From Candidatus Peribacterales bacterium (GTDB lineage: Bacteria; Patescibacteriota; Gracilibacteria; Peribacterales; Peribacteraceae), in assembly GCA_020059985.1 (NCBI GenBank), contig JAGVCI010000023.1, positions 1-12,008 on the forward strand: a DNA stretch of 12,008 bases, written 5' to 3'. Under the pieces are notes generated by a model that saw only the letters and a program-made list of their open reading frames with translations, was not told the origin of the DNA and made no database searches. Shown here one piece after another: positions 6,093 to 12,008 of this stretch (positions are counted from its first letter, which is position 1; the number at the start of each line of letters is the position of its first letter). The position numbers were made by a program, and so were the translations under genes.

Positions 6093-6118
6093 AAGCAATA
6101 TTGCTTCTCGCAAGAGAA
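6093..6118. repeat. 14-bp perfect palindrome fused to a GCAA hairpin
   Basis: AAGCAATATTGCTT (6093-6106) is a perfect palindrome. It shares its last TT with a second hairpin, TTCTC-GCAA-GAGAA (6105-6118), which has a GNRA-type loop. Both lie between divergent promoters and 20 bases before the ATG at 6139. They could be a regulator site or a 5' leader structure. Confidence 0.45.
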
Positions 6119-6138
6119 TTCAGGCCTAGGATTTCTGT

Positions 6139-6510
6139 ATGTCCCTGGAATATCACTTGGATATTCAAGAGGAGGGCACCGAAAGAGATCCCCATGAACT
6201 CGTGTCATGGAGAGAGGGAGCCATCCTTGTCGGAGAAGCGGAGTATGCGAAGCTCTATGAAATGTACAACGCCGAAGGGAACTGCGGCGGAGTTCCATTG
6301 TCGATTATTCTGACTACGAAAAAGCGGCTTGATGAAGTGCACAACGCACATGCGCATCCGGCGAGATTGGAGTACCGGGAAATTTATCCAACTTCGCCTT
6401 CGACAACATCGTCACCGCCTTTCTTCGAACTTGAAGATGACGGATTGCCAGATGTTGTTCCGCCGCTGTCCCCAGCTCCCGCTCCGGTTCCACTCGCAGA
6501 GGCTGCGTAG
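6139..6510 (+). CDS. hypothetical protein, 123 aa, overlapping dnaK 3' end
   Basis: No family recognised. Residues 1-81 read like a normal protein: an acidic start 'MSLEYHLDIQEEGTE', 'WREGAILVGEAEYAKLYEMYNAEGNCGG', and 'SIILTTKKRLDEVHNAHAHP'. From residue 82 on, the frame runs antisense to the last 127 bp of dnaK and becomes a low-complexity Pro/Ser/Thr tail ending 'PAPAPVPLAEAA', the mirror of the Gly/Ser tail of DnaK. AGGA lies 8 bases before the ATG. The N-terminal part is probably genuine; the tail may simply be whatever the antisense frame allows before a stop. The start is the first ATG after an AT-rich intergenic region. Confidence 0.5.
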   Translation: MSLEYHLDIQEEGTERDPHELVSWREGAILVGEAEYAKLYEMYNAEGNCGGVPLSIILTTKKRLDEVHNAHAHPARLEYREIYPTSPSTTSSPPFFELEDDGLPDVVPPLSPAPAPVPLAEAA

Positions 6511-8300
6511 ATCGCCTTTCCGATTTCTTGAGCTTCGGTCGAGAGCGCTTCGGTCGCCTTCTTCAGTTCCTCTGCTGATGCGTTCTCTTTCTTGAGAAGG
6601 TCCTTGAGGTCGCCGATCTTCGTGTTGACCTTCTTCTTCAGATCTTCACTGATCTTCGCATCGTGCTCTCGCATTTGCTTCTCCATATTGAAGACCATGG
6701 CGTCGGCGTTGTTGCGCGCGTCGATCAGATCTTTCTTCTTCTTATCTTCCTCCGCGTGGATCTCCGCGTCTTTCTGCATTTTATCGATCTCTTCTTTCGA
6801 GAGTCCGGTCGAACCTTGGATCGTAATGTGCTGCTCCTTATTCGTGCCTTTATCCTTCGCCGTCACGTGGAGGATACCGTTCGTGTCGATATCGAACGCC
6901 ACCTCGATCTGCGGCATACCTCGTGGAGCCGGAGGAAGGCCATCAAGAATAAAGCGACCGAGAGATTTGTTATCCGCCGCCATCTCGCGCTCTCCCTGGA
7001 CGACGTGAATCTCTACGGAAGTCTGACTATCGGCTGCAGTCGAGAACACCTGGCTCTTCTTCGTCGGAATCTTCGTATTGCGCTCGATGAGCTTCGTTGC
7101 GACTCCACCGAGAGTTTCGAGACCCAGCGAAAGCGGCGTCACGTCGACAAGAGTGATGTCTTTATCGATATCTCCACCGAGCACGCCAGCCTGAATGGCA
7201 GCGCCAATCGCCACGACTTCATCCGGGTTCACGCCCTGGTGCGGATCTTTGCCGAAGAGTTCTTTCACCTTGGCGACGACTGCTGGCATGCGCGTCATTC
7301 CTCCGACGAGGACGACCTCGTGGATGTCGCTCTTCTTGATCTTCGCGTCTTTAATCGCCTGCTCGCAGGGACCCACGGTCTTCGCGATCAGTTCAGCGAC
7401 GAGCGCTTCCAGCTTCGCACGTGAAAGTTTAAGTGTGAGATGCTTTGGTCCAGATGCATCCGCCGTGATGAACGGAAGATTGATCTCGGTCTCCGACGAT
7501 GAGCTGAGCTCGATCTTCGCTTTCTCCGCAGCCTCTTTGAGGCGCTGAATCGCGATCTTGTCCTTACTGAGATCCACTCCCTGCTCTTTATTAAATTCCC
7601 AGAGGATCCAATCGATAATCGCTTGATCGAAGTCATCTCCACCAAGGTGCGTGTCACCATTCGTGGAGAGCACTTCGAAGACGCCGTCGGCCATCTCGAG
7701 TACCGAGACGTCGAACGTTCCTCCTCCAAGGTCGTAGACCACGATGGTGTGCTCTTTTCCTTTATCGAGTCCGTACGCGAGTGCAGCTGCAGTCGGCTCA
7801 TTAATAATGCGGACGACCTCGAGTCCTGCGATCTGTCCTGCCTCTTTCGTCGCCTGTCTCTGCGAGTCGTCGAAGTACGCAGGAACCGTAATTACCGCTT
7901 TGGAAACGGTTGAACCCAAATACGCCTCCGCATCTTTCTTGAGTTTCTGGAGAACTTTCGCGCTCACTTCCTGGGGGAGCATTTCCTTTCCGTCGATCTC
8001 GATGACCGCGCGGTCCTCTTTTCCTTTCTTCACCGTGAAGGGCATCTGACTCGCCTCTTTCTTCACCTCTTCGAAGCGACGTCCGACGAAACGCTTCGCG
8101 GAGTAGACAGTATTCTTCGAATTCGTGACGGCCTGGCGCTTCGCAGAAACTCCCACGAGCACTTCATTGCCTTTGAACGCCACAACCGATGGGGTCGTCC
8201 GATTTCCCTCTGCATTGGGGATCACCACAGGCTCTCCGCCTTCGATGACCGCAACGCAGGAATTGGTTGTGCCGAGGTCGATTCCGATAATTTTGCTCAT
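6384..8300 (-). CDS. dnaK: molecular chaperone DnaK (Hsp70)
   Basis: A 638-residue Hsp70. ATPase domain: 'IGIDLGTTNS' (4-13), 'AVITVPAYFDDSQRQAT', 'VYDLGGGTFDVSVLE' (from about 188) and 'VVLVGGMTRMP'. Then the hydrophobic linker region and substrate domain starting 'DVTPLSLGLETLGG' (about 385-398), a helical lid, a Gly/Ser-rich disordered tail and the ending 'DDVVEGEVG', comparable to the usual DDVVDAEFEEV. It folds nascent and stressed proteins with DnaJ and GrpE, neither of which is in the window. The segment 'EEVKKEASQMPFTVKKGK' shows the long form of the N-terminal domain, not the shortened Firmicutes form. The frame is open 8 codons further upstream, but the family start MSKIIG at 8300 is correct; the longer frame would run into the CIRCE element. 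Confidence 0.98.
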   Translation of the reverse strand: MSKIIGIDLGTTNSCVAVIEGGEPVVIPNAEGNRTTPSVVAFKGNEVLVGVSAKRQAVTNSKNTVYSAKRFVGRRFEEVKKEASQMPFTVKKGKEDRAVIEIDGKEMLPQEVSAKVLQKLKKDAEAYLGSTVSKAVITVPAYFDDSQRQATKEAGQIAGLEVVRIINEPTAAALAYGLDKGKEHTIVVYDLGGGTFDVSVLEMADGVFEVLSTNGDTHLGGDDFDQAIIDWILWEFNKEQGVDLSKDKIAIQRLKEAAEKAKIELSSSSETEINLPFITADASGPKHLTLKLSRAKLEALVAELIAKTVGPCEQAIKDAKIKKSDIHEVVLVGGMTRMPAVVAKVKELFGKDPHQGVNPDEVVAIGAAIQAGVLGGDIDKDITLVDVTPLSLGLETLGGVATKLIERNTKIPTKKSQVFSTAADSQTSVEIHVVQGEREMAADNKSLGRFILDGLPPAPRGMPQIEVAFDIDTNGILHVTAKDKGTNKEQHITIQGSTGLSKEEIDKMQKDAEIHAEEDKKKKDLIDARNNADAMVFNMEKQMREHDAKISEDLKKKVNTKIGDLKDLLKKENASAEELKKATEALSTEAQEIGKAIYAASASGTGAGAGDSGGTTSGNPSSSSSKKGGDDVVEGEVG

Positions 8301-8313
8301 AGGTAAAGTGAAA

Positions 8314-8340
8314 TTAGCACTCAAAAGTTTAGAGTGCTAA
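8314..8340. promoter_or_regulatory. CIRCE operator (HrcA-binding site) upstream of dnaK
   Basis: TTAGCACTC (8314-8322), nine bases, GAGTGCTAA (8332-8340): a perfect match to the CIRCE inverted repeat. It starts 13 bases before the dnaK ATG. In other bacteria HrcA binds CIRCE and represses chaperone genes until heat shock; hrcA is not in the window. Confidence 0.95.
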
Positions 8341-8354
8341 CACGGGGCAGTCAA
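8326..8354 (-). promoter_or_regulatory. dnaK promoter overlapping CIRCE
   Basis: On the minus strand TTGACT (8349-8354) and TAAACT (8326-8331) are 17 bases apart. One CIRCE arm lies in the spacer and the -10 lies in the CIRCE loop, so bound HrcA would directly block RNA polymerase. The expected start is near 8319. Confidence 0.7.
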
Positions 8355-8367
8355 GCAACAACTCCTT

Positions 8368-8835
8368 TTACAGACAATATTCTGTATATTTTATCGGCTG
8401 TGGAAATTCGCACTTTTCCGTGTGCAATTTTTGCACCATGACCGCCAGTACATAGTTGCGCACCTCTGTGAGAGAGGCTTCCAATAGATGACAATCGAGC
8501 GACAGCACTGCGCTGTCAGGCACATTCTTCGCCACTAACCGCGAGGAGACATCAGATGCAATGCCTTGGAAATCCGCACTACTTGCGGACGCCTGAAGGA
8601 CTTCAAAAAGCTGTTTATCCACATCGTCTCGATTTGTTGCTACCACGCGGGAAATAAATTGGAAAATGCATTCTGCGACAAAGAATGTCTGAACTCGAAC
8701 ATGCAGCCGCATAGCATCGCAAGGATTGGTGCTCCTGCTTTTTCTCAGGAGAAAGTCATCCAACTCGTGCTCGTATTTCCTTGCTTCCTCGGAAACAAAT
8801 TCTAGGCTGAGGTTTTGTGGTGCATGTGTACCCAT
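8368..8835 (-). CDS. hypothetical protein, 155 aa, third gene of an unknown cluster
   Basis: No family recognised. Soluble and mostly helical, with five Cys scattered (for example C39, C56) but no CxxC motif. Segments: 'LEFVSEEARKYEHELDDFLLRKSR', a hydrophobic helix 'VQTFFVAECIFQFISRVVA', 'DDVDKQLFEVLQASASSADFQG', 'ASLTEVRNYVLAVMVQKLH'. It starts 6 bases after the stop of the 162-aa gene, so the two are surely co-transcribed if real. The stop is 13 bases before the -35 of dnaK, with no clear terminator between, so some read-through into dnaK is possible. No SD precedes the start. Confidence 0.65.
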   Translation of the reverse strand: MGTHAPQNLSLEFVSEEARKYEHELDDFLLRKSRSTNPCDAMRLHVRVQTFFVAECIFQFISRVVATNRDDVDKQLFEVLQASASSADFQGIASDVSSRLVAKNVPDSAVLSLDCHLLEASLTEVRNYVLAVMVQKLHTEKCEFPQPIKYTEYCL

Positions 8836-8841
8836 AGGAGC

Positions 8842-9330
8842 TTAGGGGGTTCCGGTTTCCGTCGATTCTTCATCGGCGTCGAAGATCTTACTCTCAATAA
8901 ACCTCCGCGCCCTCACCATCATCTGATGAGGCTTCAGTAGTTGCGGTGAGCCAGGAATGTATTTCCCTTGTTGAAAATTATTATAAATTTCTTCGGCCAC
9001 ATCGAACGTCGCGGGGTCGCGCAGCGCATGGTACGTCGCAGTCACCACCCGTTCGTAGTCGTTTTTGTAGTCCGCCTCAGCCGCAGCAAACAGTTTTTGG
9101 AGAAGTGTATGTGTAAGCACAACGTTCATTACCGCACACTGATGCTTCACTATTTTCGCACGCTCCAAGCGGTATTTTTCCAACCCTCCGAAATCTGATC
9201 TGTCCTGCGCATTGGAAAAATTCCTCTCCGCGAGGATCAATTGATCTGTGAGAACTTCGCATGCACGCTCCCCCTTCAAAATCCCTTGGTTCATTTCCCG
9301 CGCGATGGAATACATCTGCTGCTCGGACAT
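8842..9330 (-). CDS. hypothetical protein, 162 aa, second gene of an unknown cluster
   Basis: No family recognised. A helical, soluble protein with 'REMNQGILKGERACEVLTDQL', 'AERNFSNAQDRSDFGGLEKY', 'RAKIVKHQCAVMNVVLTH', 'AAAEADYKNDYERVV' and an acidic tail. Two starts are possible: an ATG at 9375, which overlaps the upstream gene by 44 bp, or the ATG at 9328-9330, one base after the upstream stop (TAG-T-ATG). I prefer the second because it allows translational coupling and because the extra N-terminal residues (MRRSEIRLFRFPASS) look like read-through of the upstream coding sequence. No membrane segment or signal peptide. Confidence 0.65.
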   Translation of the reverse strand: MSEQQMYSIAREMNQGILKGERACEVLTDQLILAERNFSNAQDRSDFGGLEKYRLERAKIVKHQCAVMNVVLTHTLLQKLFAAAEADYKNDYERVVTATYHALRDPATFDVAEEIYNNFQQGKYIPGSPQLLKPHQMMVRARRFIESKIFDADEESTETGTP

Positions 9331-9331
9331 A

Positions 9332-9886
9332 CTAGAGGCCGGAAAGCGAAAGAGGCGGATTTCCGATCGTCGCATCGACTCTATCAGGAATCATCGCACA
9401 GAGATTTCTCTTCGCTTCCGAACGCGCAAGTGCCACCACAACGTGTGGTGCAGGGATGCGATCTGGCATCAGCATGCTCCCCATTTCGTCGCGCAGATCG
9501 TCAATAAGGGAGAGCACCATCTTCTCGCACAGAAATTCCCGGTCGCGCAGATCGCGGAACGCGAGCTCGAGAAGCTGTTCATCCGTTTTTCTGTACGTTT
9601 GGTTCTCGCGCTCCCCGTGGCGCTCCATGAGTGAGCGAATAAGACACTGGTGCAAAAACTCCAGGAGCCGTACGTACTGTTCCTCGGCGTTATCGTCTTG
9701 TTCGCGCTTCGCTTCCTTCATCAACGGAAAATTATTCTCCCTGTACGCTTTGGCGTAGACGGTGCTCGCATCGTCTAGTTCAGCCCCTCGCTGAATGGCA
9801 TACCAGTAGGCGCCGCCGACCTGTGCGTTCAGGTCGTAGTAGTACCCCAGTTCTTGCGGTCCATGCACCGGCATAAAGTGGCACAT
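9332..9886 (-). CDS. hypothetical protein, 184 aa, first gene of an unknown cluster
   Basis: No family recognised. The N-terminus 'CHFMPVHGPQELGYYYDLNAQVGGAYWYAIQRG' is rich in Tyr and Gly. Next come charged helices 'YRENNFPLMKEAKREQDDNAEEQYVRLLEFLHQCLIRSLMERHG' and 'QLLELAFRDLRDREFLCEKMVLSLIDDLRDEMG', and a C-terminal 'VVVALARSEAKRNLCAMIPDRVDATIG'. No signal peptide or membrane segment. It leads a three-gene minus-strand cluster and is divergent from obgE, with 38 bases between the start codons. Its A-x(4)-[ND]F segment and HQC helix resemble those of the next protein, hinting at distant paralogy. Confidence 0.7.
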   Translation of the reverse strand: MCHFMPVHGPQELGYYYDLNAQVGGAYWYAIQRGAELDDASTVYAKAYRENNFPLMKEAKREQDDNAEEQYVRLLEFLHQCLIRSLMERHGERENQTYRKTDEQLLELAFRDLRDREFLCEKMVLSLIDDLRDEMGSMLMPDRIPAPHVVVALARSEAKRNLCAMIPDRVDATIGNPPLSLSGL

Positions 9887-9910
9887 TCTATCGTCAGAGA
9901 GCCAAAAATC

Positions 9911-9918
9911 AATATACT
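9911..9918. promoter_or_regulatory. overlapping divergent -10 elements between obgE and the unknown cluster
   Basis: The plus strand reads TATACT at 9913-9918, 6 bases before the obgE ATG. The minus strand reads TATATT at 9916-9911, 24 bases before the ATG of the 184-aa gene. The two hexamers share four base pairs. Neither has a strong -35. A plus-strand start 6-8 bases after the -10 falls at the obgE ATG, which suggests a leaderless mRNA. Confidence 0.45.
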
Positions 9919-9924
9919 TCTCTC

Positions 9925-11238
9925 ATGTTCTTAGACGAAGCCACCATTAGCGTCACCGGCGGAAACGGCGGGCCAGGATGCGTCGGCTGGCGCCGGGAGA
10001 AGTACATCCCGAAGGGCGGACCGGACGGCGGAGACGGCGGACGTGGCGGCAACGTGATCCTCGTGGCAGACGAGAATACCGACACGTTGAGCGATTTCGC
10101 AGCAAAGAAGCGCTTCGCGGCCGAGAGCGGACAGCACGGCATGGGACAGAAGTGTAACGGCCATGGCGGAGCTGATTTGATCCTTCGCACGCCTCCGGGA
10201 ACGGTCGTGACCGACGAGGAGACGAAAGAAGTCATCGCCGATCTGCAGGCGCACGGTGATCAGGTGATCCTCGCGCACGGCGGCCGCGGCGGTTACGGCA
10301 ACGCGCACTTCACGTCGTCGACTCGGCAGAAGCCGGACTTCGCGGAACTCGGGGAACCTGGGGAAGCGAAAAAAGTGAAACTGGAACTGAAGCTCGTCGC
10401 TGACGTCGGCATCATCGGGTACCCGAGTGTGGGAAAATCCACACTCATCTCTGTGATCAGTTCGGCGAAGCCAAAGATCGCGGCGTACCACTTCACCACA
10501 CTCGTCCCGAACCTCGGTGTCGTCGCCGTGAGTGATCGTCGGTTCATCGTATGCGATGTTCCGGGACTCATCGAAGGAGCGAGTGAAGGGAAAGGACTCG
10601 GGATCGAGTTCCTCCGTCACATCGAGCGGTGCGGAATCCTCGTGCACCTCCTCGACCTCAGTCACGCACTCGAGGGAGACGGTGCCAACGTCGATATCCT
10701 CGTGAAGGACTACAAAGCGATCCGCAAAGAACTCGAGCTCTACTCCCCTGCTCTCGCGGAGAAGAAGGAACTGATCGTCCTCAATAAAATTGATCTCCTC
10801 CCGCCAGAGAAAATGGCCGAGGTCGAGAAAGCGATCGCGAAGAAGAAAATAAAACTCTTCGCTTCCATTTCCGCGGCGACGACGAAGGGAACGGCAGAAC
10901 TCACGAAGTCACTCTTACCACTGATCCTGAAAGAGCGTGAGAAGCGCGAGAAGAAAGTTTCATCCGATGAGACGCTCATCCCGGTCCTAGAACCGCAGAA
11001 GGCGGAGCACTTGATGGGCGCGTACAAGATCACGAAAGGAAAAGATGGTTCGATCATCGTGAAGGGCAAACGACTGGAACAGTTCACCGCAATGACGAAT
11101 TTTTCGAGTGATGGTGGAACGCGCAGATTCATCGATGTGCTGGAGCGCATAGGACTACACAGGGCGTTGCAGCGTGAACGCGGGGAGGGCGATACCCCCG
11201 TTTTTATCGGCAAGATTCGTGTGGATCAGCACTTGTAG
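9925..11238 (+). CDS. obgE: GTPase Obg (ribosome assembly / stress GTPase)
   Basis: A 437-residue Obg protein with all three domains. The N-terminal Obg fold is Gly-rich: 'GGNGGPGCVGWRREKYIPKG' then 'GPDGGDGGRGGNVIL'. The G domain has G1 GYPSVGKS (165-172), G3 DVPG at 211-214 with 'LIEGASEGKGLG', G4 NKID (287-290) and G5 'SISAAT'. The C-terminal OCT domain runs from 'ETLIPVLEPQKAEHL' to 'GDTPVFIGKIRVDQHL'. Obg binds the 50S subunit, acts in its maturation and links it to the GTP/ppGpp level. It is often next to rplU-rpmA; here it is instead divergent from an unknown gene cluster and upstream of two tRNA genes. No SD precedes the ATG; a TATACT -10 lies 6 bases upstream. Confidence 0.97.
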   Translation: MFLDEATISVTGGNGGPGCVGWRREKYIPKGGPDGGDGGRGGNVILVADENTDTLSDFAAKKRFAAESGQHGMGQKCNGHGGADLILRTPPGTVVTDEETKEVIADLQAHGDQVILAHGGRGGYGNAHFTSSTRQKPDFAELGEPGEAKKVKLELKLVADVGIIGYPSVGKSTLISVISSAKPKIAAYHFTTLVPNLGVVAVSDRRFIVCDVPGLIEGASEGKGLGIEFLRHIERCGILVHLLDLSHALEGDGANVDILVKDYKAIRKELELYSPALAEKKELIVLNKIDLLPPEKMAEVEKAIAKKKIKLFASISAATTKGTAELTKSLLPLILKEREKREKKVSSDETLIPVLEPQKAEHLMGAYKITKGKDGSIIVKGKRLEQFTAMTNFSSDGGTRRFIDVLERIGLHRALQRERGEGDTPVFIGKIRVDQHL

Positions 11239-11244
11239 ATTCCG

Positions 11245-11250
11245 TACAAT
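11245..11250 (+). promoter_or_regulatory. -10 region of the tRNA-Ala promoter
   Basis: TACAAT lies 7 bases after the obgE stop and 12 bases before the tRNA. The -35 would fall within the last obgE codons and is weak. Read-through from obgE is also possible because no terminator is visible. Confidence 0.4.
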
Positions 11251-11262
11251 CTGCCCGCTCGT

Positions 11263-11338
11263 GGGGCTGTAGCTCAGCTGATAGAGCGCCGCATTCGCAT
11301 TGCGGAGGCCAGGGGTTTAAATCCCCTCAGCTCCACCA
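11263..11338 (+). tRNA. tRNA-Ala, anticodon CGC
   Basis: All stems pair: acceptor GGGGCTG/CAGCTCC with the G3-U70 wobble that marks alanine tRNAs, D stem GCTC/GAGC, anticodon stem CCGCA/TGCGG and T stem AGGGG/CCCCT. The anticodon loop TTCGCAT (11294-11300) gives CGC, reading GCG. CCA is encoded (11336-11338). The D loop reads AGCTGATA, so position 19 is A (11281) instead of G. The T loop reads TTTAAAT, so position 56 is T (11318) instead of C. The nearly universal G19-C56 tertiary pair is thus replaced by a matching A19-U56 pair. Confidence 0.95.
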
Positions 11339-11363
11339 ATGTTCTTCTGTTCACTCACACATC

Positions 11364-11372
11364 TGATACGAT
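11364..11372 (+). promoter_or_regulatory. extended -10 of the tRNA-Phe promoter
   Basis: TG-A-TACGAT is an extended -10 motif in the 45-base spacer between tRNA-Ala and tRNA-Phe, 11 bases before the tRNA-Phe 5' end. No good -35 is visible; co-transcription with tRNA-Ala is the alternative. Confidence 0.4.
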
Positions 11373-11383
11373 AACCACAACGT

Positions 11384-11459
11384 GGCCCGGTAGCTCAGTT
11401 GGTAGAGCACTCGCCTGAAGAGCGAGGTGTCACCAGTTCGATCCTGGTCTGGGCCACCA
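11384..11459 (+). tRNA. tRNA-Phe, anticodon GAA
   Basis: Acceptor GGCCCGG/CTGGGCC (one G-U pair), D stem GCTC/GAGC with loop AGTTGGTA, anticodon stem CTCGC/GCGAG with loop CTGAAGA (11415-11421; anticodon GAA at 11417-11419), T stem ACCAG/CTGGT with loop TTCGATC, discriminator A and an encoded CCA at 11457-11459. This is a fully canonical tRNA. Its final A is directly followed by the stop codon of the convergent M20 peptidase gene. Confidence 0.97.
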
Positions 11460-12008
11460 TCAGAATGTTTCTATCCACCGTCTGTTAATTTCAACATTCT
11501 CCAAGAGTGACTCAATGGACGCCCACTCGTTTGCTCCGTGTAGGTTGCCACCCACCGGACCATGGAGAAAAGCAGGAATTTCATGAGCTGCGAAATGCCG
11601 CGCATCTGTCGCTCCATGTTCCCGACCGATAGGAACAGGCTTTTTCGTCACATCCTCCGCAATAGCTTTGTACTGTTGAATGACCGAATGGAGAGGATCA
11701 GTCTTCAGCGGAAGCGCTTTCTGAAAGACCTCCAACGTGCACCCCGCAGGCAGAACTTTCTGAACCTCAGCGAGCGCCTCTTCTGCAGAGGTATATTTTT
11801 CTGGCGGGTACCGAATATCGATCCGACACGTCGCTTCGTCCGGAATTTTATTCTGCGCATCCGTGCCCTTGAGCATGGTCGGTGAAACGGTCATCTGCCA
11901 GTCTTCAAATGTTCCGGCCGGAAAACGAGACTCGAGTGCCGTGATCGCTTTCGAAAGAAGGAAGAGCGGATTCTTCCCCTCCCACGGAGCGGCAGCGTGA
12001 GAGCCGAG
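11460..12008 (-). CDS. M20-family metallopeptidase / deacylase, C-terminal part (ArgE/DapE-like)
   Basis: The frame is open to the right edge of the window, so the N-terminal part is missing; about 182 residues are visible. It begins in the dimerisation domain with 'GSHAAAPWEGKNPLFLLSKA' and 'TVSPTMLKGTDAQNKIPDEA', then 'TCRIDIRYPPE'. The C-terminal catalytic lobe follows with 'GREHGATDARHFAAHEIPAF' and 'GPVGGNLHGANEWASIESL'; the His in LHGANEW is the expected last zinc ligand. M20 enzymes hydrolyse amide bonds of acylated amino acids or short peptides (acetylornithine, succinyl-diaminopimelate, dipeptides); the exact substrate cannot be told from this part. The stop (TGA, 11462-11460) touches the tRNA-Phe CCA end with no spacer. 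Confidence 0.88.
   Translation of the reverse strand, partial: LGSHAAAPWEGKNPLFLLSKAITALESRFPAGTFEDWQMTVSPTMLKGTDAQNKIPDEATCRIDIRYPPEKYTSAEEALAEVQKVLPAGCTLEVFQKALPLKTDPLHSVIQQYKAIAEDVTKKPVPIGREHGATDARHFAAHEIPAFLHGPVGGNLHGANEWASIESLLENVEINRRWIETF

Noticed and set aside
6663..7424. Plus-strand ORF of 253 aa
   Set aside because: Antisense shadow of dnaK caused by its codon bias; no recognisable domain.
9931..10665. Minus-strand ORF of 244 aa
   Set aside because: Antisense shadow of obgE; skewed Arg/Val/Asp composition.
1..12008. Recoded UGA (Gly or Trp) as in some CPR groups
   Set aside because: TGA ends the M20 and 127-aa genes exactly at neighbouring gene boundaries, and no in-frame TGA is needed in any conserved gene.
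1..12008. CRISPR array, insertion sequence, prophage or toxin-antitoxin module
   Set aside because: No regularly spaced repeats, transposase or integrase motifs or recognisable toxin families were found; the only long direct repeat is the 35-bp pair at 3047-3160.

Overview
The window is about 53% GC, gene-dense and uses the standard bacterial code: TAA, TAG and TGA all end clearly bounded genes. It holds housekeeping genes (ribosomal protein bL9, CCA-adding enzyme, GAPDH, DnaK under a CIRCE operator, the GTPase Obg, three tRNAs) mixed with short proteins I cannot place. Most starts lack a visible Shine-Dalgarno (SD) sequence. Leaders look very short, and convergent genes end within a few bases of each other. 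This would fit a streamlined bacterium, perhaps of the Patescibacteria/CPR type (Peregrinibacteria-like), but that is an impression, not proof. No transposase, phage gene or CRISPR array was seen.

Left part (1-3011). The C-terminal part of an ABC-transporter peptide-binding protein is followed by rplI with its own sigma70-like promoter, then a tRNA-Ile with anticodon TAT. Running back on the minus strand are a 116-aa unknown ORF and cca.

Middle (3012-6138). A 35-bp perfect direct repeat duplicates the start of an endonuclease-IV-like TIM-barrel gene, with a REP-like motif between the copies. Next come a minus-strand secreted protein (the only gene with a strong SD), gap (GAPDH), and a 127-aa hydrophilic unknown protein facing gap tail to tail with one base between them. 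An AT-rich divergent intergenic region follows.

Right-centre (6139-9924). A 123-aa ORF runs into the 3' end of dnaK on the opposite strand (127-bp overlap). dnaK has a promoter embedded in a perfect CIRCE element. Upstream of it are three tightly packed minus-strand genes of unknown function (184, 162 and 155 aa). They diverge from obgE, and the two transcripts may share one -10 region.

Right end (9925-12008). obgE, tRNA-Ala (anticodon CGC, with a covarying A19-U56 pair), tRNA-Phe (GAA), and the C-terminal part of an M20-family metallopeptidase on the minus strand, whose stop codon touches the tRNA-Phe 3' end.

Functionally the known genes serve translation and tRNA maturation (rplI, cca, tRNAs, obgE), protein folding (dnaK), glycolysis (gap), DNA repair (nfo-like) and peptide uptake or processing (binding protein, M20 peptidase). 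The least explained parts are the three-gene unknown cluster, the duplicated gene start, and the two unusual tRNAs.
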